Shown one piece after another: positions 61,108 to 64,000 of a stretch of 64,000 nt of DNA. Source of the DNA: CAYWYR01 sp964462685 (GTDB lineage: Bacteria; Bacteroidota; Ignavibacteria; Kapaibacteriales; UBA2268); NCBI GenBank assembly GCA_964462685.1, contig CAYWYR010000015.1, positions 18,030-82,029 of the forward strand, written 5' to 3'. The notes under the pieces are model-generated. The model was not told the DNA's origin and did no database searches. It saw only the letters and a program-made list of their open reading frames with translations. Within the stretch, counting starts at the first letter, position 1. Every line of letters starts with the position of its first letter. A program made the translations under genes and the position numbers.

Positions 61108-61833
61108 TTATGGGTCATTGAAAGGATCGGACTTGTAGTTCTGCTTCTGCAAATATCTTATTCTATAATTGATACCGATAAACGGGTTGAGGTTCATTGT
61201 GCCGTGTTCTATCTCATCGAAAAGAGGTTCGCCAGCTCGGCCGTCATAATATCTTAATCGCCATTCCAGCTTAGCGAATGCTCCCCAATTCTTACTAAGT
61301 CTAAGCTCGTAACCGAGATTTATCTGCATTGCAAATGCTGGATTAAGATCTAACGCATTGTCTGTGTTTCCGTTTTTATCGGGAATATCAGTACGAGATT
61401 CGTCATTTCTCATACCCCACACGCCCCAACCAAATTCTCCGAACAGCCCCTCATACCTTATGAGCAGCCTAGGTCCGATCCAAAACTCATTATTGTCCCC
61501 TTCGATTGTGCCGCTGGTTACTGCGGTTCCGGTAGGTGAAATAGAATCGAACATCGCCGCCCTGTTAGATCCGTTATCATACCTAATAAAAGCACCTACC
61601 TCAATATATTCATTTATCATGTAATATCCGTAAATATCAAGACCAAGGCCGTAATCGAAAGTTAGCCTTTCGCCACGCTCGTCCCCTATCTCCGGCTTTA
61701 CCTGTTGCTGGAACATATTGACGGTAAAAGATGCCCCGAGTGAAACCCTTTCATTATATACAGCTGGTCTCAAAGCGTCAGCTTTACTCATTGTAAAAGC
61801 TATATAGATAACAAGAAAGATTAATCTTATCAT
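61108..61833 (-). CDS. Outer membrane beta-barrel protein
   Basis: 241 aa. Signal peptide (about 1-20, ending SKADA). Beta strands typical of an OmpA/porin-like small barrel follow (RVSLGASFTVNMFQQQ, LGLDIYGYYMINEYIEVGAF, WIGPRLLIRYEGLFGEFGWG, WGAFAKLEWRLRYYD). The tail MNLNPFIGINYRIRYL is aromatic-rich. No named family. Twenty-one nucleotides upstream of the dioxygenase start on the same strand, so possibly co-transcribed with it. A terminator-like hairpin precedes its start codon. Confidence 0.7.
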   Translation of the reverse strand: MIRLIFLVIYIAFTMSKADALRPAVYNERVSLGASFTVNMFQQQVKPEIGDERGERLTFDYGLGLDIYGYYMINEYIEVGAFIRYDNGSNRAAMFDSISPTGTAVTSGTIEGDNNEFWIGPRLLIRYEGLFGEFGWGVWGMRNDESRTDIPDKNGNTDNALDLNPAFAMQINLGYELRLSKNWGAFAKLEWRLRYYDGRAGEPLFDEIEHGTMNLNPFIGINYRIRYLQKQNYKSDPFNDP

Positions 61834-61874
61834 TTGGGTTTATCATTGTGGCAAATGCGATATGATAAGATAAC

Positions 61875-61912
61875 AAAAAAAGACCTACTTGCAGTGAACT
61901 GCCAGCAGGTCT
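61875..61912 (-). terminator. Terminator or attenuator hairpin upstream of barrel gene
   Basis: On the minus strand a long hairpin (arms 61912-61899 and 61894-61881, AGACCT...AGGTCT with two mismatches) is followed by a run of seven T. It lies only about 42 nt before the start of the minus gene at 61833. It could end a transcript from the WD40 gene, or attenuate the barrel gene. Confidence 0.7.
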
Positions 61913-61933
61913 ATTTGGAGGATGGTTTGTCAT

Positions 61934-61951
61934 GAAGTCCTTACGGACTTT
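61934..61951. repeat. Perfect 16-base hairpin AAGTCC/GGACTT
   Basis: AAGTCC, loop TTAC, GGACTT. It lies next to the 61875-61912 hairpin; on the plus strand it overlaps an ATG with a 10-codon frame preceded by GGAGG, but the spacing is long and I do not call a gene. Confidence 0.6.
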
Positions 61952-62148
61952 ATATAAAACGTGAGTGTTTAAGCCTTATTGCGGAGTTATCGAAAATAGT
62001 TATACACCTATAGATTTTATAGTTGATGTATAAATATTAGCTTCTTTTAAAGTTGAGGGCGGGGTGAGTAATTCATATCTTATACTGATAATAGATATTT
62101 ATTTAAACTTAATAATTATAATATCAAGATCGATCTTCCCAAAATCAC

Positions 62149-62382
62149 TGGATTCCTCGGTGCTGCGCACTCTCGGAATGACGACGAGAACCACACCCAG
62201 GTTCTGTTGTCTAGACTCCAGAACCTGACCTCGCAAGCGAGCTACATTAAATTTCTTGTCATTCTGAGGAAGTGTCATACTGGGCTTGTCGAAGTGTAGG
62301 GGCACTGCCGAAGAATCCCTATTGCAATGATAGCAATACGCCGAATTGGCATCAACATTAATTTAATACAGCATTGGATTGC
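62149..62382. repeat. Dispersed intergenic repeat, inverted relative to 39 kb
   Basis: This stretch of about 630 bases (61834-62464) holds no gene. Within it, segments match the 39-kb cluster in reverse orientation: GATTCCTCGGTGCTGCGCAC with TCGGAATGACGACGAG, CATACTGGGCTTGTCGAAGTG, GAAGAATCCCTATTGCA and TTGGCATCAACATTAATTT. The segments are the same but the order and spacing differ, so the elements are mosaics. Confidence 0.75.
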
Positions 62383-62464
62383 AGGCTATATTCGATGCCT
62401 CATCTTATCAATTCTAGGAATGAGAGATTCTGTCCATATTTGTATCTGAGAAAGTAGTTCTATC

Positions 62465-63718
62465 CTACTCCTTCACAAGACTGTGGGAAGCAATACCTGA
62501 ATCGCTTATGATCCTTGCGGTATATGAACCCGGCGAAAGGGAGCTTAGGTCTAGTTCTACTTCTGTCAAAGGTGATTCGAACTGCTCTACCAGAACTATA
62601 CCGCCGCGAGTGTTTACTATCTCTACGCTGTTAAAGGGAGTGTTTGAGCTAATGGTAGTTACACCTTTTTTCACGGGATTTGGATAAACTGATATACCGC
62701 TGATGGTTTCCTCATCTACGCTTACAATGTTCATATCTATCACTGCAGTTCCAAAATTAACGAAACCTGTACTCTCATGATATGTCAGTTGTGCCCCTGA
62801 AACAAGAATATGAAGACTTTTTGTCTCCCTCATTTCTTCTATATTCCATAAGGATAAGTACGAATATGAGTTTACCAGATAATTCCCTTCGTTACTGAAT
62901 CTCGTATTGTGAATATGCATATCATAGGGATTGAATACTTCCTTTATCTCACGAGAATCGAAATCATACAGAGTAATATACCGAAGGTCGTTCTCGCCAT
63001 CGTCTATATCAAGGCTGCCTTTTAGCATCAGCAGGTCTTTGTCTTTGGGGCTGAACTCGGCGTAAGGAATATTCGGGAATCTCATCAACTCTTCCATCGT
63101 CTCGGTATCGAAGATGATAGTAAATTTCGATCGAGGGTGATCGCATGATCCTGAAAGCAGTGTGCCGTCAGCAGAGAAACTTACTCCGTCCATCATCGCC
63201 CGAGTACCGTATTTGTCAATCACAGGGTTACCCTGCCAATGTCCCCATTTCTCTGTCTCTAAGTCAAGGAGTACTATCCCGAACTGGCCGGCTGCTATTG
63301 CTACCTTTTTTGAATCAGGGCTGAATTTAGCCATATAGAATATAAAATCCTTAGAAGGTAATATCGCGATCTCTGAGATTCTTTCCCAGGTAGCTACATC
63401 CCAGACCGATACCCTGTCAGCCGTGCCGGAGAGCATCAACGTACCATCATCGGAAAAATCAATCGCTCTAATTGTCTTACCCCGGCCTTCGAGTTCGTTC
63501 AGTATCTCGCCTGTTCGGGCATCTAAAATGTATATTGTGTTGTATTCATTGCCGCTTGCTATGATCGTACCCTCTGGGTTCATATCGGTTGAAAGAGCAC
63601 CCGAAATATCTGTGTACCAAATCAGTCCTGGTATATCAGGCCACTGGTAGGGTTGGGAGTGGGCTATAGCACCTGCCGCTATTAGGGCTATGGCTGTTAA
63701 AAAATATTTTACTTTCAT
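62465..63718 (-). CDS. Secreted WD40-like propeller protein with T9SS tail
   Basis: 417 aa. Signal peptide (about 1-22). WD40-like strands: AIDFSDDGTLMLSGTADRVS with VWDVATWE, AKFSPDSKKVAIAAG, YGTRAMMDGVSFSADGTLLS, NTRFSNEGNYLV. The C-terminal sorting domain begins at VYPNPVKKG (about 344) and ends GIASHSLVKE. Predicted to be secreted through T9SS; ligand unknown. Clear paralogue of the protein at 1-1033, and its 3' end is identical to that of the next gene to the right. Members of this family flank the window on both sides. Confidence 0.87.
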   Translation of the reverse strand: MKVKYFLTAIALIAAGAIAHSQPYQWPDIPGLIWYTDISGALSTDMNPEGTIIASGNEYNTIYILDARTGEILNELEGRGKTIRAIDFSDDGTLMLSGTADRVSVWDVATWERISEIAILPSKDFIFYMAKFSPDSKKVAIAAGQFGIVLLDLETEKWGHWQGNPVIDKYGTRAMMDGVSFSADGTLLSGSCDHPRSKFTIIFDTETMEELMRFPNIPYAEFSPKDKDLLMLKGSLDIDDGENDLRYITLYDFDSREIKEVFNPYDMHIHNTRFSNEGNYLVNSYSYLSLWNIEEMRETKSLHILVSGAQLTYHESTGFVNFGTAVIDMNIVSVDEETISGISVYPNPVKKGVTTISSNTPFNSVEIVNTRGGIVLVEQFESPLTEVELDLSSLSPGSYTARIISDSGIASHSLVKE

Positions 63719-63949
63719 GGGGTTACCTCAAGGTATAAGAATGACTAATAGCATCGACAACACTAATATATGATTAAAGAAGAGTAATGCAAATTTACAA
63801 TAGTATTTAATAAAGCGTTAACAATTGAAGTATCAACTATTCTTGTCGGCAAACGGTTTATGGTTAAACCCCAAAATGTGAACTTGACATCTGAAAACAA
63901 AGGAACAGTGATATTACCGTAAAGATTATATGTTTCATTATCCTTTATC

Positions 63950-64000
63950 CTACTCCTTCACAAGACTGTGGGAAGCAATACCTGAATCGCTTATGATCCT
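63950..64000 (-). CDS. 3' end of a third WD40/T9SS paralogue, partial
   Basis: Only the last 16 codons and stop are in the window: RIISDSGIASHSLVKE. The DNA from 63946 to 64000 is identical to 62461-62515, the 3' end of the neighbouring WD40/T9SS gene. It is transcribed the same way, about 230 nt upstream of that gene, so the two are tandem copies. The rest lies outside. Confidence 0.7.
   Translation of the reverse strand, partial: RIISDSGIASHSLVKE

Noticed and set aside
61933..61963. Ten-codon plus-strand peptide after GGAGG
   Set aside because: Spacing from GGAGG to ATG is too long and the ATG lies in a perfect hairpin; more likely structural DNA.
62099..62305. 68-codon minus frame in the repeat at 62 kb
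   Set aside because: Lies entirely in the dispersed non-coding repeat and has no protein-like features.

Overview
The window looks like chromosome of a flagellated member of the FCB (Bacteroidota-Chlorobi) superphylum, most like the Ignavibacteria/Kapabacteria side rather than classical Bacteroidetes. The reasons are: several secreted proteins with type IX secretion (T9SS) C-terminal sorting tails; a DUF2723/GT117 membrane glycosyltransferase; TonB-dependent outer membrane proteins; promoter elements of the TAnnTTTG type; and, in the same 64 kb, true flagellar genes (fliO, fliL, fliM, fliN, flhA). Placement is inferred from gene content only; no rRNA gene is present. No tRNA, rRNA, CRISPR array, intact transposase or integrase was seen.

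Layout. 0-2 kb: a secreted WD40-like T9SS protein running off the left edge, then gene debris (an orphan signal peptide and an Rhs core fragment). 2-10.3 kb, minus strand: fliO, a Ca2+/Na+ exchanger, a TraB/GumN lipoprotein, a small lipoprotein, a 12-repeat TPR protein, a GT2 glycosyltransferase and a large GT117 protein. 10.7-13.3 kb, plus: a TonB-dependent receptor translationally coupled to a lipoprotein. 13.4-17.1 kb, minus: fliN, fliM, fliL and UDP-glucose dehydrogenase. 17.2-25.1 kb, minus: an envelope module (1070-aa TPR protein, outer membrane barrel, SPOR protein, TonB-like protein, small membrane protein). 25.5-28.2 kb: a 56-aa membrane protein, a structured intergenic element with terminator, and the ergothioneine pair egtB-egtD. 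28.3-32.9 kb, plus: PAP2 phosphatase, an Asp-box T9SS protein and a PF12118-type protein. 33-38.8 kb, plus: a tripartite RND efflux operon. 38.8-39.4 kb: dispersed intergenic repeats. 39.4-43.7 kb: MlaE-type permease, a degenerate endonuclease/exonuclease/phosphatase-like lipoprotein, an FtsL/FtsB-like protein, two T9SS proteins. 44-48 kb, plus: flhA, a J-domain protein and cystathionine gamma-synthase.

48.0-49.2 kb is the most unusual part: a two-gene cassette (61-aa protein plus a 213-aa TIR/deoxyribosyltransferase-like protein) lies between two perfect 57-bp direct repeats. Each repeat carries a terminator hairpin and the last codons of the neighbouring gene. This resembles a small integrated island carrying a candidate defence-like pair.

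49.2-54.3 kb, minus: a tight five-gene operon (leucyl aminopeptidase, purC, a signal-peptidase-like membrane protein without a catalytic Ser, rodA, a small membrane protein). 54.4-61.8 kb: GDPD phosphodiesterase, two TerB-like paralogues, kynureninase fused head-to-tail with pdxA, a hybrid histidine kinase, an outer membrane protein, 3-hydroxyanthranilate dioxygenase and another barrel protein. KynU and the dioxygenase give two steps toward quinolinate/NAD. 62-64 kb: more dispersed repeat, then two tandem WD40-like T9SS paralogues of the gene at the left edge, with identical 3' ends.
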